A stretch of 64,000 bases of DNA from Lewinellaceae bacterium (GCA_020636375.1 JACJXZ010000014.1:1-64000); one strand, 5' to 3'; shown: positions 9,683 to 18,662, counted from the stretch's first letter. Notes: generated by a model from the letters alone, not told the origin. A program made the numbers and translations.

Positions 9683-11368
9683 TCAGCGCAGCAAAGTCAC
9701 GTCGCCGCTTTTTTCGCCGGGCACGTCCCCCTGGTCGGTTTCCGAGATATATTGCAGGGTGTAGAAATAGACCTCGCTGGGTTGAGGCTCGTTGTTGAAA
9801 TTGCCGTCCCATCCGAGGGCGTCGGGGTCGGTGCCTTCGAAGACCACTTCTCCCCACCGGTTGTAGACGCGCAGGGTGTAGCTGCCGGCCTTGATGCGGC
9901 AATTGCGGTCTACCGGGCCGAAAAAGTCATTGTGCGTATCGCCGTTGGGCGTGAAGGCGCTGGGCATCTCCAGCAGGCAGGGGCAGTCGGTGTCGGGTGC
10001 CAGGTCCACGAAGGTAGTGAATTCGGAGACGCAGGCGCCGAGGGTGATCTCCACGGTGGCTTCCAGGGGGATGTCGGCCTCTTCCACGATGAAGGTAGAA
10101 TCTGCCGACTCGTCCTGCCAGAGATAGGTGGCGCCTTCTGTGCCCGGGGTAAAGGCGTTGAGCGTCACCGGAAAATCATCTTTGCAGGCGAGGGTGGAGT
10201 CGGGGAAGGGCGAATCGGCCAGTCCGATCACTTGCAATTCTTTGGACAGGGTGTCGGCGCCGCAGTCGGTAGCGATGAGGGTGATGGTGTAGACGCCGGG
10301 GTTGTTGTAAACGTGCGTGGGGTTGGCCTCGGTAGAGGTGTTGGCTTCGCCGGAGGCCGGGTCGCCGAAGTTCCACAGCAGGGAAGCGCCCAGGGTAGAG
10401 GTATTGGTAAAGCTGGTGGCCTCGCCGGCGCAGGCCGAGGTGATGCCGAAATCGGCCTCGGCGGAGCAGCGGTTGGCGTAGGCAATGCCGTTGTTCAGGA
10501 AGTAGTTTGGCCCGATGGCCGGCTGGGAGAGGATGGCGCCGTCGGCCAGGGCAAGGGTATAGAGGCGGGCCGTGCCGTTCTCATCTATTCCGGAGAAGGT
10601 ATAGGCCTGGCGGCTCTGGCTCAGGCTGTGGCTGTTGGCCAGGAAGCTGCCGGGGGCGACGGGGCCGGAGAGGGGGGTGATCGTGGCAGAAACCGGGTCG
10701 AGCCGGGCGAATGTCGCCGGGCCCGTATCCAGCAGGCCGTAGAGTTGCCCGTCCCGGCAGTTGTATTTCATGTTGCTGAAGGAAATATCGTCTCCGATGT
10801 CGAGCCTGGTTAGCACTTCCCCGGTTTCGGTGCTCAGGGCGAACAGTTCCAGGCTCAGCGGCCCGGAGTTGATGAAAAGCAGGCGGTTGCCATAGGGGTC
10901 GAGGGTGAAGGTTGTGCTGTCGATAGCCGGGGGGGCGACGGGCGCGATGGCTGCCGCAGCCCCGCTCTCCGGGTCGATGGAAACCAGGGTATTCGTTCCG
11001 TCCACGGCGTAGAGCAGGCTGTCCTGGCAGTGGTAGGCCAGAAAGGAAGGCGAAAAGCTCAGGATGAAGGGTGGGGCGGCGATGCCGGTATCGAGGTCTA
11101 CGGTTATCAATAGGGTGCCCTGGGCCGTGTCGGCAACTACGAAGAACAGGCGGTTGCCTTCGGCATCCACGGCGACGGTGCCGGGCGCGAGGGTGCCGCT
11201 GAAGACGGCAGCGGGGGAGATGGGGTTGCCGTCGGCAGTGTTGGGGTCGAGGGTTGCCAGGAGGTTGTCGTCATCCAGGAAGTAGAGCTTGCCAATGTTC
11301 TGGGCGGATGCCCGGGGCAGGCTCAGCAGAAAAAGAGATAGTAGCGTAAGCGTAAGGTTCCTTATCAT
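9683..11368 (-). CDS. PKD-containing surface protein with gliding-type (type B) T9SS sorting domain
   Basis: About 561 residues. Start at 11368 gives MIRNLTLTLLSLFLLS...ASAQ, a good signal peptide. An ATG at 11395 overlaps the -7 box and should lie outside the transcript. The N-terminal half (to about 310) is a propeller-like region of repeated values (LYFLDD, LLYAVDG, FTLDPYGNRLLF). A PKD domain follows, with its usual framing motifs WNFGDPASG and YNNPGVYTITL. The C-terminus (MPSAFTPNGDTHNDFFGP ... YNRWGEVVFEG ... VYFYTLQY) is the gliding-motility-associated type B sorting domain, so export by the T9SS is expected. The ligand is unknown. Confidence 0.88.
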   Translation of the reverse strand: MIRNLTLTLLSLFLLSLPRASAQNIGKLYFLDDDNLLATLDPNTADGNPISPAAVFSGTLAPGTVAVDAEGNRLFFVVADTAQGTLLITVDLDTGIAAPPFILSFSPSFLAYHCQDSLLYAVDGTNTLVSIDPESGAAAAIAPVAPPAIDSTTFTLDPYGNRLLFINSGPLSLELFALSTETGEVLTRLDIGDDISFSNMKYNCRDGQLYGLLDTGPATFARLDPVSATITPLSGPVAPGSFLANSHSLSQSRQAYTFSGIDENGTARLYTLALADGAILSQPAIGPNYFLNNGIAYANRCSAEADFGITSACAGEATSFTNTSTLGASLLWNFGDPASGEANTSTEANPTHVYNNPGVYTITLIATDCGADTLSKELQVIGLADSPFPDSTLACKDDFPVTLNAFTPGTEGATYLWQDESADSTFIVEEADIPLEATVEITLGACVSEFTTFVDLAPDTDCPCLLEMPSAFTPNGDTHNDFFGPVDRNCRIKAGSYTLRVYNRWGEVVFEGTDPDALGWDGNFNNEPQPSEVYFYTLQYISETDQGDVPGEKSGDVTLLR

Positions 11369-11392
11369 TGGGATATACGTTTTTTTCGATTG

Positions 11393-11400
11393 CAAATGTA
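11393..11400 (-). promoter_or_regulatory. -7 box that decides the downstream start codon
   Basis: Minus-strand TACATTTG, an exact TAnnTTTG box. Transcription would begin a few bases downstream, around 11386. This removes the ATG at 11395 and leaves 11368 as the first usable start of the PKD surface protein. Confidence 0.55.
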
Positions 11401-11471
11401 AGGATAAAAAGAAAAGGGGCAGCCCTTATTGCTAACGAAGAAAAAAACGTAATGTTACCTGGGGGGGGCGG

Positions 11472-11622
11472 TTGCTATTCGCTGTTTGCTATTCGCTGTT
11501 TGCTATTCGCTATTCGCTATTCGCTGTTCGCTGTTTGCTATTCGCTATTCGCTGTTCGCTATTCGCTGTTCGCTATTCGCTATTCGCTGTTCGCTGTTTG
11601 CTATTCGCTGTTTGCTGTTTGC
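11472..11622. repeat. Heptanucleotide tandem repeat, about 21 units
   Basis: An uninterrupted array of 7-bp units of the forms GCTATTC, GCTGTTC and GCTGTTT, ending 2-3 bases from the stop codon of rpe. All reading frames of such an array cycle through 7 codons, so the open frame read on the plus strand is not evidence for a gene. Confidence 0.9.
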
Positions 11623-11623
11623 T

Positions 11624-12298
11624 TTAGACGAACTTCATCATCTCCCCGCCGATCTCTTTGAAGCGTCGGATGGTGTCTTTGGGGTCGTCCGCTTTGAAGA
11701 TGGCGCTGCCGGCGACCAGCACGTCGGCGCCGGCCTGGAGGACTTTTTCGGCGTTGTGCAGGCCGATGCCGCCGTCCACTTCGATGCGGGCGGAGAGGTT
11801 GCGGGTGGTCAGCCGGTCGCGGAGGCGCTGGATTTTGAGCAGGGCATTGTAAATAAATTTTTGCCCGCCGAAGCCGGGGTTGACGGACATGAGCAGGACG
11901 AGGCCCACCTCCTCCAGGATGTCTTCCAGGAGGCTGACCGGGTTGTGGGGGTTGATGGACACGCCGGCTATGGCGCCCGTTTCCCGGATTTGCTGGACGG
12001 TGCGGTGCAGGTGGGGGCAGGCTTCGTAATGGACGGTGATCACGTCGGCGCCGGCTTCCCGGAACTGCCCGATGTACTTTTCCGGCTCCTGGATCATGAG
12101 GTGGACGTCGAGCGGTTTGGTGCACAGCCGGTTTGCGGCTTCGACCACCATGGGGCCGAAGGTGATGTTGGGGACGAAGCGGCCGTCCATCACGTCGAGG
12201 TGCAGCCAGTCGGCCTGGCTTTCATTGACCATCCGGATTTCTTCCGCGAGGCGGGTGAAATCGGCGGCGAGCAGGGAGGGGGCGACTAAGTGCTTCAT
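11624..12298 (-). CDS. rpe: Ribulose-phosphate 3-epimerase
   Basis: 224 residues, the normal length for the family. It interconverts ribulose 5-phosphate and xylulose 5-phosphate in the pentose phosphate pathway, in the cytosol. Motifs of the TIM-barrel enzyme are all visible: APSLLAADF at the N-terminus, the metal-binding HLDVMDG(R)FVPN, DVHLM, VNPGFGGQ and the phosphate-binding VDGGI and VAGSAIF. The 5' side carries an octamer repeat and the 3' side a heptamer array, so the gene is framed by simple repeats. No operon partner. Confidence 0.96.
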   Translation of the reverse strand: MKHLVAPSLLAADFTRLAEEIRMVNESQADWLHLDVMDGRFVPNITFGPMVVEAANRLCTKPLDVHLMIQEPEKYIGQFREAGADVITVHYEACPHLHRTVQQIRETGAIAGVSINPHNPVSLLEDILEEVGLVLLMSVNPGFGGQKFIYNALLKIQRLRDRLTTRNLSARIEVDGGIGLHNAEKVLQAGADVLVAGSAIFKADDPKDTIRRFKEIGGEMMKFV

Positions 12299-12320
12299 TC
12301 GGGGGATTTGGGTTGAATGT

Positions 12321-12353
12321 TATATTGCTATATTGTCATATTGTTATATTGCT
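12321..12353. repeat. Octamer tandem repeat (ATATTGCY-type) upstream of rpe
   Basis: Four copies of an 8-bp word close to TATATTGC/TATATTGT, starting about 22 bases upstream of the rpe start codon. The same word is repeated at 21449-21492 after the egtD-type gene. A shorter repeat of the type ATTCACTA follows near 12412-12433. Confidence 0.7.
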
Positions 12354-12493
12354 AAGTACCTGGACACAAATAATGATACATAAAACCGATTCTAAGCCCC
12401 GGTTAATCAGTCATTCACTAATTCACTAATTCAGTCCATATTCTTATATTGTCGGCAGGGGGGGGCTTTCGGGCGTGTTCCTGGGGGCAAAGA

Positions 12494-12525
12494 TAAAAAA
12501 CCGGCTCCATGTGTGGAGCCGGTTT
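12494..12525 (-). terminator. Rho-independent terminator, minus strand
   Basis: An 11-bp stem AAACCGGCTCC/GGAGCCGGTTT with a 6-nt loop. On the minus strand it is followed by a run of six T. No recognised minus-strand gene lies directly upstream, so it implies a transcript from the non-coding region at 12.6-12.8 kb. Confidence 0.6.
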
Positions 12526-12557
12526 CCAAAAGAGCTTTGAGAGGCTATCTACATACC

Positions 12558-12586
12558 AAAAAATGAGGGCGTCCTTCGATGCCCTC
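12558..12586 (-). terminator. Rho-independent terminator, minus strand
   Basis: Stem GAGGGC/GCCCTC with a 10-nt loop, followed on the minus strand by A and a run of six T. It lies just after a copy of the repeated word TCATGAGATTATAATTG (plus-strand reading). Confidence 0.55.
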
Positions 12587-12590
12587 GAAA

Positions 12591-13255
12591 GATTCATGAG
12601 ATTATAATTGCATTCGTGGGATCACAACTGAAAAACCGCACAGCGGCTTGTGATGGATTATAATTTGTTAGTAGCGGGCCGTATTTTGCCTGTCGGCGCG
12701 ATTATGATTTGTTAGCTGTGCATGGCCTGTTGGCTTTACCTTTTTAGCACATTACAAAAGTCTATAACTCCCTGCACAATGTGAAGTACAATTAATGGCA
12801 TTGCTGTATTTAAGGATCATGTATTTATTCTTGTAAATAACTTTTAGTCAGTTATTTATAATAAATTTTAGATTGGTTTTCTGGATTTTTTTTAAAAAAA
12901 TTATTTTTTTCGGGAAATCGCCTGTTTTTTTCCGGGCCGGGCCGCTTCGCCGGCGAGAGTTGGCCCGGGGAAAAGTTTTGGGGGTGGGGGTGTAACCAAA
13001 CCGGAGCGGCGGCCGTAAAAAAGAAAAGAGTGCCGCAGGTATGCAAGCACTCTTTTCCAAGGTGTTCATGAGATAATAATTGTATCAGGCTGCCCGCTTA
13101 AAAATATTGGGCAGGGTTGCCGGGGGCTGCCCGGCAGTTTTCACAGGGCAATTTGTTAGTAGTGGTTTCAGACAGCTGCTTTCTCTCTTTCATTGCTACA
13201 GATAGTTGCCAGAGCTGTCTTCGTTTCCGGGAATTACATTTTGCTAGTAACGAGT
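12591..13255. other. Non-coding region with a repeated AT-rich word between hairpins
   Basis: Within the 1150-base gap 12299-13448, a plus-strand word close to GATTATAATTTGTTAGTAG recurs in two sets. Set 1 lies near 12598, 12656 and 12699; set 2 near 13069, 13149 and 13231. The outer copies of each set share TCATGAGAT(T/A)ATAATTG and sit beside a minus-strand terminator. GC-rich potential hairpins fill the spaces. No convincing protein frame exists. The layout suggests two related small transcripts or a duplicated regulatory block, but no known RNA family is recognised. Confidence 0.45.
13017..13057 (-). terminator. Rho-independent terminator, minus strand
   Basis: Stem GAAAAGAGTGC/GCACTCTTTTC (11 bp) with a 13-nt loop, followed on the minus strand by six T. 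It lies next to the second copy of the TCATGAGATAATAATTG word, matching the arrangement at 12558-12610. Confidence 0.6.
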
Positions 13256-13448
13256 CGCAGTTTTTTGCTGCATAAATAGTGTTTCATTGTGATGACCGTA
13301 CAAATGTCGGATAAAAAAAAGGAGTTCATAAGTACATTTTTGTATATTTCTGCCTGAAAAAAATCAGTTTTTTCTGTTTAACGATCTGGTTTTTAGTTTT
13401 TTGGATATAAAAAGAGATTAAATTACTGGGATTTAATTTTTAAAAGTC

Positions 13449-14906
13449 ATGTATCAAAGCCGTCTGGTAAAACACATTCGCGAACTTTCTCCCAAGGACA
13501 GAGAGCGCTTTTTGCAGTTTGCTCACTCTCCTTATTTCAACCAACACGAGAAGACTCAGGAGTTGCTTGCCCTGATCCTGGAGCGGATTGACGGCCCGGA
13601 AAAAAAACTGGATAAGCCCGTCGTGTTCCGCGCGCTTTTCAAAGGAGAGCCCTACAACGAGCAGCAGCTGCACAATGTCATGTCTTATCTCAAGAAACTG
13701 TACCACGACTTTCTGGCGTACGAGCATTTTGGGCAAAAGCGCTACAATAAGCGCCTGTATACGCTGCAGGCTGCGCTCGACAAGCACCAGTTCGACCTGA
13801 TGACCAACCGCAGCAAGCAGTTGCAGAAGAAGCTCGGAGATGATCCGGTGCACGACAGCGATTACTACTATACCAGTTACCACCTCAACAATATGCTGGG
13901 CTATTATACCGGCCATTACTTCGACCGGTCGGAAACGGATACCTTCCAGCAGATGCTCGACAACCTGGACAAATACTACATCGTGGAGAAACTGCGCAAC
14001 TGCTGCCACCTTACGGCCAACTCCATGATGATGAATACGTCGTACAATTTCCGGATACTGGACGAGTTGCTCGGCTACCTGGAAAGCCACTGGGAGGACT
14101 ATGAAAACGACCCCACCATCGTGCTTTACTACAATGTGATCATGAGCATGAACGACAAGGACAACCCCCGCTACTACCAGCGCATGAAGCAGATGCTGGC
14201 GGAAGACATGGATTGCCTTTCGGCTGATGACGGGCGCGACCTGTACAGTTTTTCCTACAACTATTGCATCAGCATGATCAACGCCGGGCACAGCGCCTAC
14301 CTGCGGGAGCTTTTCCAGTTGTACAAGCAGGGGCTGAAACAAGGCCTGGTCCTGGAAAAGGGCACTATTTCGGAGTGGGACTACAAGAACATCGCCACCC
14401 TCGGCTGCCGGCTCCAGGAGTTTGAATGGACCGAACAGTTCCTGCACGACTTTCGGGAAAACCTCCCGGCTCACCGGCAGGAGAACGCCTACAATTACAA
14501 CCTGGGCAACCTGTACTACAATAAGAAGATGTACAACGAGGCCCTGTCCGCCTTGCTGCTGGTACAGTTTACCGATGTTAAATACCACCTCAGCACGACC
14601 TTCCTCCTCCTGCGCACCTATTACGCCCTGAAGGATACGGAAGCTTTGCTTTCGCTGATCGAAACTTTCCGCATCTACGTGATCCGCAACCGCAAGATGA
14701 CGACGGAACAGAAGAGAGGCTATACCAACTTCCTCCGCTTCGCCAAACGGTTGGTGCTGCTCAAACACCATGCGTCCACCTATTCCCGCAAAGCCCTGGA
14801 CGAAGGGCTGGCCAAGCTGGCCCAGAAGGTGGAATCTACAGAAAATGTCATCAATAAATACTGGCTGCTGGATGAGTGCCGGGGAGAGGCGGTGAGTGTG
14901 TATTAA
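13449..14906 (+). CDS. Uncharacterised protein, member 1 of a window-internal paralogous family
   Basis: 485 residues, no signal peptide or membrane segment, rich in Tyr, Leu, Asn and charged residues; probably a cytosolic helical, TPR-like protein (inferred). It is clearly related to the protein at 22808-24220. Shared positions include SPYFNQHE against SPFFNQDE near residue 35, the EDxDC...RDLY block near 255, NYCI against NYCV, LYKQGL against LYQKGL, the YxNIA motif, and WTEQFLHDFR against WVEQFIHQFR. I recognise no named domain. It is preceded by the long non-coding region and followed by a separately promoted gene, so it looks monocistronic. Confidence 0.8.
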   Translation: MYQSRLVKHIRELSPKDRERFLQFAHSPYFNQHEKTQELLALILERIDGPEKKLDKPVVFRALFKGEPYNEQQLHNVMSYLKKLYHDFLAYEHFGQKRYNKRLYTLQAALDKHQFDLMTNRSKQLQKKLGDDPVHDSDYYYTSYHLNNMLGYYTGHYFDRSETDTFQQMLDNLDKYYIVEKLRNCCHLTANSMMMNTSYNFRILDELLGYLESHWEDYENDPTIVLYYNVIMSMNDKDNPRYYQRMKQMLAEDMDCLSADDGRDLYSFSYNYCISMINAGHSAYLRELFQLYKQGLKQGLVLEKGTISEWDYKNIATLGCRLQEFEWTEQFLHDFRENLPAHRQENAYNYNLGNLYYNKKMYNEALSALLLVQFTDVKYHLSTTFLLLRTYYALKDTEALLSLIETFRIYVIRNRKMTTEQKRGYTNFLRFAKRLVLLKHHASTYSRKALDEGLAKLAQKVESTENVINKYWLLDECRGEAVSVY

Positions 14907-14935
14907 CTGGACTTTGGTATATATAGCATCGCGCC

Positions 14936-14964
14936 TTGCCTTCCCCGACGAAAACGTAACTTTA
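14936..14964 (+). promoter_or_regulatory. Possible promoter for the GHL10-type gene
   Basis: TTG at 14936-14938 and TAACTTTA at 14957-14964 (seven of eight matches to TAnnTTTG) with about 18 bases between. Transcription would start near 14970, about 50 bases before the ATG at 15023. Confidence 0.35.
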
Positions 14965-15022
14965 TGCCCCCCTCTTCATTATGGAAGCGTAGTTTCGAAT
15001 ATCCAACCAAACAACACGCTTT

Positions 15023-16651
15023 ATGAATACCCGTTTCAGCGGCTTGATTACCGGATTGCTATTGCTCTTTCTGGCCTGTTGCGCCATAGAGGCTGCTGCT
15101 CAGTCCAGGAAAAACTACACCCCTCCGCCCCCCAAACGAGAATTCCGGGGTGTCTGGATCGCCACCGTCAACAACCTGGATTATCCCAAAAAGCCGACGT
15201 CCTGGCCCACCGCTCAAAAGGAGGAGTGGAAGAACCTGTTGAAGAAGCTCAAAGAGCTGGGCTTCAATGCGGTTGTTTTTCAGGTGCGCCCCGCCGGCGA
15301 CGCCTTTTACTTTTCCGAGCTGGCGCCCTGGTCGGAATACCTGACCGGCAGGCAGGGCCTGCCTCCCAGGCCGGAATACGACGTCCTGCAGTTCCTCATT
15401 GAAGAAACCCACAGGAACGGAATGGAATTCCACGCCTGGTTCAACCCTTTCCGGGCCACTATGGGGCTGGATACCAGCGCCCTGCACCCGCTCCATGTCT
15501 TCAACCGCCACCGCGGCTGGGTGGTGCAGTACGGCCGGCGTTTCTACCTCAACCCCGGCATCCCGCAGGTGCGGGAACACGTGCGGGACGTGGTGGCCGA
15601 AGTGGTCGCCAAATACGATGTCGACGGCGTTCACTTCGACGACTATTTCTATCCCTACCCCCTGGCCAACGAGACTTTTCCCGACAGCCTCGATTACCGC
15701 GCCTACGGGGCCAGCTACAAAACCATCGGCGACTGGCGCCGCAGCAACGTGGACGAGGTGGTGGAGCTGGTGAGCGCCGCCATCAAAGAACTCAAGCCCA
15801 ATGTGTACTTCGGGATCAGCCCCTTTGGGGTATGGCGCAATAAGGATAAGGATCCTTTGGGGTCGGAAACGAAGGCCAGCATTGGTTCTTATGACGACCT
15901 TTACGCCGACATCCTGGGCTGGCTGCGCCAGGGGTGGATCGACTACGTCGTGCCCCAGATTTACTGGAATATCGGCTTTGAGCCCGCCGACTACGCTACC
16001 CTGCAGCGCTGGTGGAGCCAGCATGCCGACGAGCGGCAGTTGTACATCGGCCACGCCGCCTACAAAGTGGGCAATGACCGGCAGGAACAATGGAATGACC
16101 CGGGCGAGATCGGCCGCCAGCTTTCGCTCAACCGCCGCAACCGACGGGTCAACGGCTCGGTATTCTTCCGCGCCGAGTCGGTGCTGAGCGACCCGCTGGG
16201 CCTGAAGGATTCCCTGCGGGTTTATTTCAGGGCGCCGGCTCTTCTGCCGGACCGCCCCGAGCTGTCGCTGGGCGTATTCTCCGCTCCGGACCTGAGGCGG
16301 GTGAAAAACCAGCGCGGGAAAGCCCGCGTCATCTGGCGGCCGGCGAAGGAAGACCGGGAAAAGCCGCCCAGTTATTATATCGTCTACCGGTTCAACGGCA
16401 ATACCGTCGGCGATATGGACGACCCCAGAAATATCCGGCATATCAGTTGCATGAACGACGGGAGCAAAAAATTCCAGTTTGTCGACTCCGCCTTTGAGGA
16501 AGGCCAGACGTACACCTACCTGGTCACGGCGGCCAACCGCGCCCATACGGAGAGCGCGCCCAGCAAGGCGGCCCCCGTCACCCGGCAAAACAACCGGATC
16601 AAAAAGTTCAAGCCCCCGAAACGGAGCAAGCGGAGGCGGAACAGGGACTGA
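15023..16651 (+). CDS. Glycosyl hydrolase-like 10 (GHL10/YngK family) exported protein
   Basis: 542 residues. Signal peptide with a cysteine-rich end (FLACCAIEAAAQ). The catalytic-like barrel of the GHL10 family follows: REFRGVWIATVNNLDYP, FQVRPAGDAFY, EFHAWFNPFRA, VDGVHFDDYFYPYP, YFGISPFGVWRNK and the YVVPQIYWN strand. The C-terminal part (about 410-530) is fibronectin-like (IVYRFNG ... YLVTAANRAHTESAPS) and ends in a strongly basic tail (KRSKRRRNRD). Relatives act on cell-wall or other polysaccharides; the exact substrate is not known. Length is normal for a GHL10 plus FnIII-like protein. Confidence 0.88.
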   Translation: MNTRFSGLITGLLLLFLACCAIEAAAQSRKNYTPPPPKREFRGVWIATVNNLDYPKKPTSWPTAQKEEWKNLLKKLKELGFNAVVFQVRPAGDAFYFSELAPWSEYLTGRQGLPPRPEYDVLQFLIEETHRNGMEFHAWFNPFRATMGLDTSALHPLHVFNRHRGWVVQYGRRFYLNPGIPQVREHVRDVVAEVVAKYDVDGVHFDDYFYPYPLANETFPDSLDYRAYGASYKTIGDWRRSNVDEVVELVSAAIKELKPNVYFGISPFGVWRNKDKDPLGSETKASIGSYDDLYADILGWLRQGWIDYVVPQIYWNIGFEPADYATLQRWWSQHADERQLYIGHAAYKVGNDRQEQWNDPGEIGRQLSLNRRNRRVNGSVFFRAESVLSDPLGLKDSLRVYFRAPALLPDRPELSLGVFSAPDLRRVKNQRGKARVIWRPAKEDREKPPSYYIVYRFNGNTVGDMDDPRNIRHISCMNDGSKKFQFVDSAFEEGQTYTYLVTAANRAHTESAPSKAAPVTRQNNRIKKFKPPKRSKRRRNRD

Positions 16652-16701
16652 GGGCAAAAAGAGCTATTCCCTGCCCGGAGTAAACCCCTGGCTCTTTCTC
16701 T

Positions 16702-16812
16702 CTGTTATACTGACGTACGGCTGGCTTTGCAACAAAAGCGGGCGGGCGGGCACATACACCGGGCCCGCAGCCGGCGCAAAGCACGAACAGCACGTACGCC
16801 AGTATAGAACAG
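16702..16812. repeat. Inverted repeat, 111 bp
   Basis: Left arm CTGTTATACTGACGTACG (16702-16719) and right arm CGTACGCCAGTATAGAACAG (16793-16812) pair over about 17 of 18-20 positions, enclosing a GC-rich centre. It fills most of the gap before the gene at 16832 and may carry its 5' leader. Confidence 0.6.
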
Positions 16813-16831
16813 GTGAAAAAAACAACAACAA

Positions 16832-17719
16832 ATGGCAATTAAAGAAAAATGGCAACCCTTAACCCACACCGAAACCACTGAACTCAACGAAGCTTCTACC
16901 CAACTGCACCATGCCTCGCAGTTCGTCGCTGTTTTTGGCAACAGCCTTCTGCCCAAAGCTGCCGACGACTCCCAGTCCAGCATGGTATGGCTCCCCGGCC
17001 TGAAAGCCCTGGCCGGCCAGGAGATCAACCTGAAACGCCGCATCCGCATGGCGTTGCTTTACGAATCTTTCGAGCTGCAACTGATCAATGAGAACGATGA
17101 GGCGCTGGGCGTCTTCCCGCTGTCCGGCCAGACCAAAACCACGGCCCTGAGTTTCGTGCGCACGCAGGCCCGGTCGTTCGGAAAAAAGGCGGACGATATC
17201 CAGCCGATCAGCCATTTCGAGCTGCCCAGGCACGGCCTGGACGAAGGCGCGCCGTTTATGATGGTCAATCCCGCCCACTTTCAGGAGCTGGCGCGGTACC
17301 GGCATAATGCCCAACTGGCGCTCACCAAAATCGCCGAAGCGTTCGAATATGCCTCCGCAGTCGCTACCTGGCCCCATCACTTCGATACCGGAAGTTTGAT
17401 CCCCGTAAAATTCGACGACCAGAGCAACCCGGTCAAAACCGTTGGGATTGGCCTGGCGCCGGCCGACGGCATGGTCGGAGAGTTCTATTTCTACGTCAAC
17501 CACTGGCAAAAGCAGGGCAAGGCGGATTACGATACGCTGCCCAGCCTGCCGGCGGGCGCCGAATGGCATACCAAAGACTGGAAAGGCGCCATCCTCAGAA
17601 TGTCGGCAGTAGTGCAGAAAAAGACAGCCGCAGAACAGGCAGAACTGGTGGATGCCTTCCTGCGGTCCGCCGTCGACGCTTCATTCGGGATACTGGAAAA
17701 GGAGGCGGTGAAGGCATGA
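16832..17719 (+). CDS. Uncharacterised protein, 295 aa
   Basis: I do not recognise this family. 295 residues, no signal peptide or membrane segment, so probably cytosolic. Visible features: a helical N-terminal part (HTETTELNEASTQLHHAS), a central segment rich in aromatic residues with WPHHFDTGSL, GIGLAPADGMVGEFYFYVN and HWQKQGKADY, and a helical C-terminus. The block of His, Asp and aromatic residues could be a binding site, but that is only a guess. It follows the GHL10-type gene and precedes the hydrolase by about 50 bases, so co-transcription with the hydrolase is possible. Confidence 0.75.
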   Translation: MAIKEKWQPLTHTETTELNEASTQLHHASQFVAVFGNSLLPKAADDSQSSMVWLPGLKALAGQEINLKRRIRMALLYESFELQLINENDEALGVFPLSGQTKTTALSFVRTQARSFGKKADDIQPISHFELPRHGLDEGAPFMMVNPAHFQELARYRHNAQLALTKIAEAFEYASAVATWPHHFDTGSLIPVKFDDQSNPVKTVGIGLAPADGMVGEFYFYVNHWQKQGKADYDTLPSLPAGAEWHTKDWKGAILRMSAVVQKKTAAEQAELVDAFLRSAVDASFGILEKEAVKA

Positions 17720-17768
17720 TGTGTATGTGAGGGCACTCCCAGCTTCAAACGCAACAACTTCAAACCCA

Positions 17769-18656
17769 ATGACCCTAGCCCTGAGGTTAAGCCAGTGGGC
17801 GTTCACTCTTTTTGTAGGATTGATACTGTTTATCAACTCCTGCGTCTCTTTTCATACAGAAGACCGGAAAGTGGAGCGCTATTTCGAAAAACGCCAGGTG
17901 CCGGTGCGGGCCGGCTATCTGGATTTTCACGGGAAGCCCAGCCGTTATGTGGAAACGGGCCTGGAGCGGGAGAACAAGCTCGTCGTTTTCGTCCATGGCG
18001 CGCCGGGTTCCTCCAATAACTTTTTCAGCTACCTGGCCGACTCGCTCCTGCTGAAAGAAGCCCGCCTGGTGTCCATCGACCGCCTGGGATACGGCGAGTC
18101 TGCCCTGGGCCAGGCGGAGCCTTCCATTGCCGTCCAGGCCGAACAGGTGCGGCAGTTGGTAGAACAATTCCGGGCGGATACCGTTGTGCTGGTGGGGCAT
18201 TCTTATGGCGGGCCCATTGTAGCCAAATGTGCTATGGATTTCCCGGAAGAACTCACAGCCGTTGTCATGCTCGCGCCGGTCAACGACCCGGATAACGAGC
18301 CGATTTTCTGGTATTCCCACTTCGGCCGCTGGAAAGCCACCCGGTGGATGCTGCCCGCCGCCCTGAAAGTGGCCGCAGACGAGAAGTTCTCCCACGCCGA
18401 AGCCCTCGCTGCCATTGCCGGTGGCTGGAAAGGAATTTCTATACCGATCTTCCACATCCATGGCAGGAAAGACGGCCTGGCCCCTCTGTCCAATGTGGCG
18501 TTCAGCGAAAAAAACATACCCCCGCAATACTTAAATCTGATCTATTTGGAAAATACCGGACATTTGATACCCTGGACAGATTACGAACTTGTGCGGGAAA
18601 CTTTACTGAAGCTGCTTGTGACTCCGAAAGTAGCGGAATCAGAAAAGGGAAACTGA
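17769..18656 (+). CDS. Alpha/beta-hydrolase, probable lipoprotein
   Basis: About 295 residues from the ATG at 17769, chosen because it starts a hydrophobic leader with a lipobox-like FINSC. The alpha/beta-hydrolase fold is shown by VFVHGAPGSSNNF (oxyanion loop), the nucleophile elbow GHSYGG and the late acid/His pair in HGRKDGLAP and ENTGHLIPW. Substrate unknown; most likely an esterase-like enzyme on the periplasmic face. The stop is only 6 bases before the ATG of the DUF427 remnant, so the two were probably once one operon. Confidence 0.88.
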   Translation: MTLALRLSQWAFTLFVGLILFINSCVSFHTEDRKVERYFEKRQVPVRAGYLDFHGKPSRYVETGLERENKLVVFVHGAPGSSNNFFSYLADSLLLKEARLVSIDRLGYGESALGQAEPSIAVQAEQVRQLVEQFRADTVVLVGHSYGGPIVAKCAMDFPEELTAVVMLAPVNDPDNEPIFWYSHFGRWKATRWMLPAALKVAADEKFSHAEALAAIAGGWKGISIPIFHIHGRKDGLAPLSNVAFSEKNIPPQYLNLIYLENTGHLIPWTDYELVRETLLKLLVTPKVAESEKGN

Positions 18657-18662
18657 ATATCA

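Noticed and set aside
11368..11661. Open frames through the heptamer array on the plus strand (Leu/Phe/Ala/Arg repeats)
   Set aside because: A 7-bp repeat without stop words is open in every frame; there is no start signal, no family resemblance, and the array overlaps the rpe 3' end.
12591..12720. Integron attC-like sites suggested by the CTAACAAAT words on the minus strand
   Set aside because: The words are direct repeats; no inverse-core partner of the GTTRRRY form pairs with them and no cassette genes follow.
12848..13069. 73-aa minus-strand frame starting MNTLEKSACIPAAL
   Set aside because: It begins in the repeated word, runs straight through a strong terminator hairpin, then through low-complexity A/T runs; no protein-like composition.
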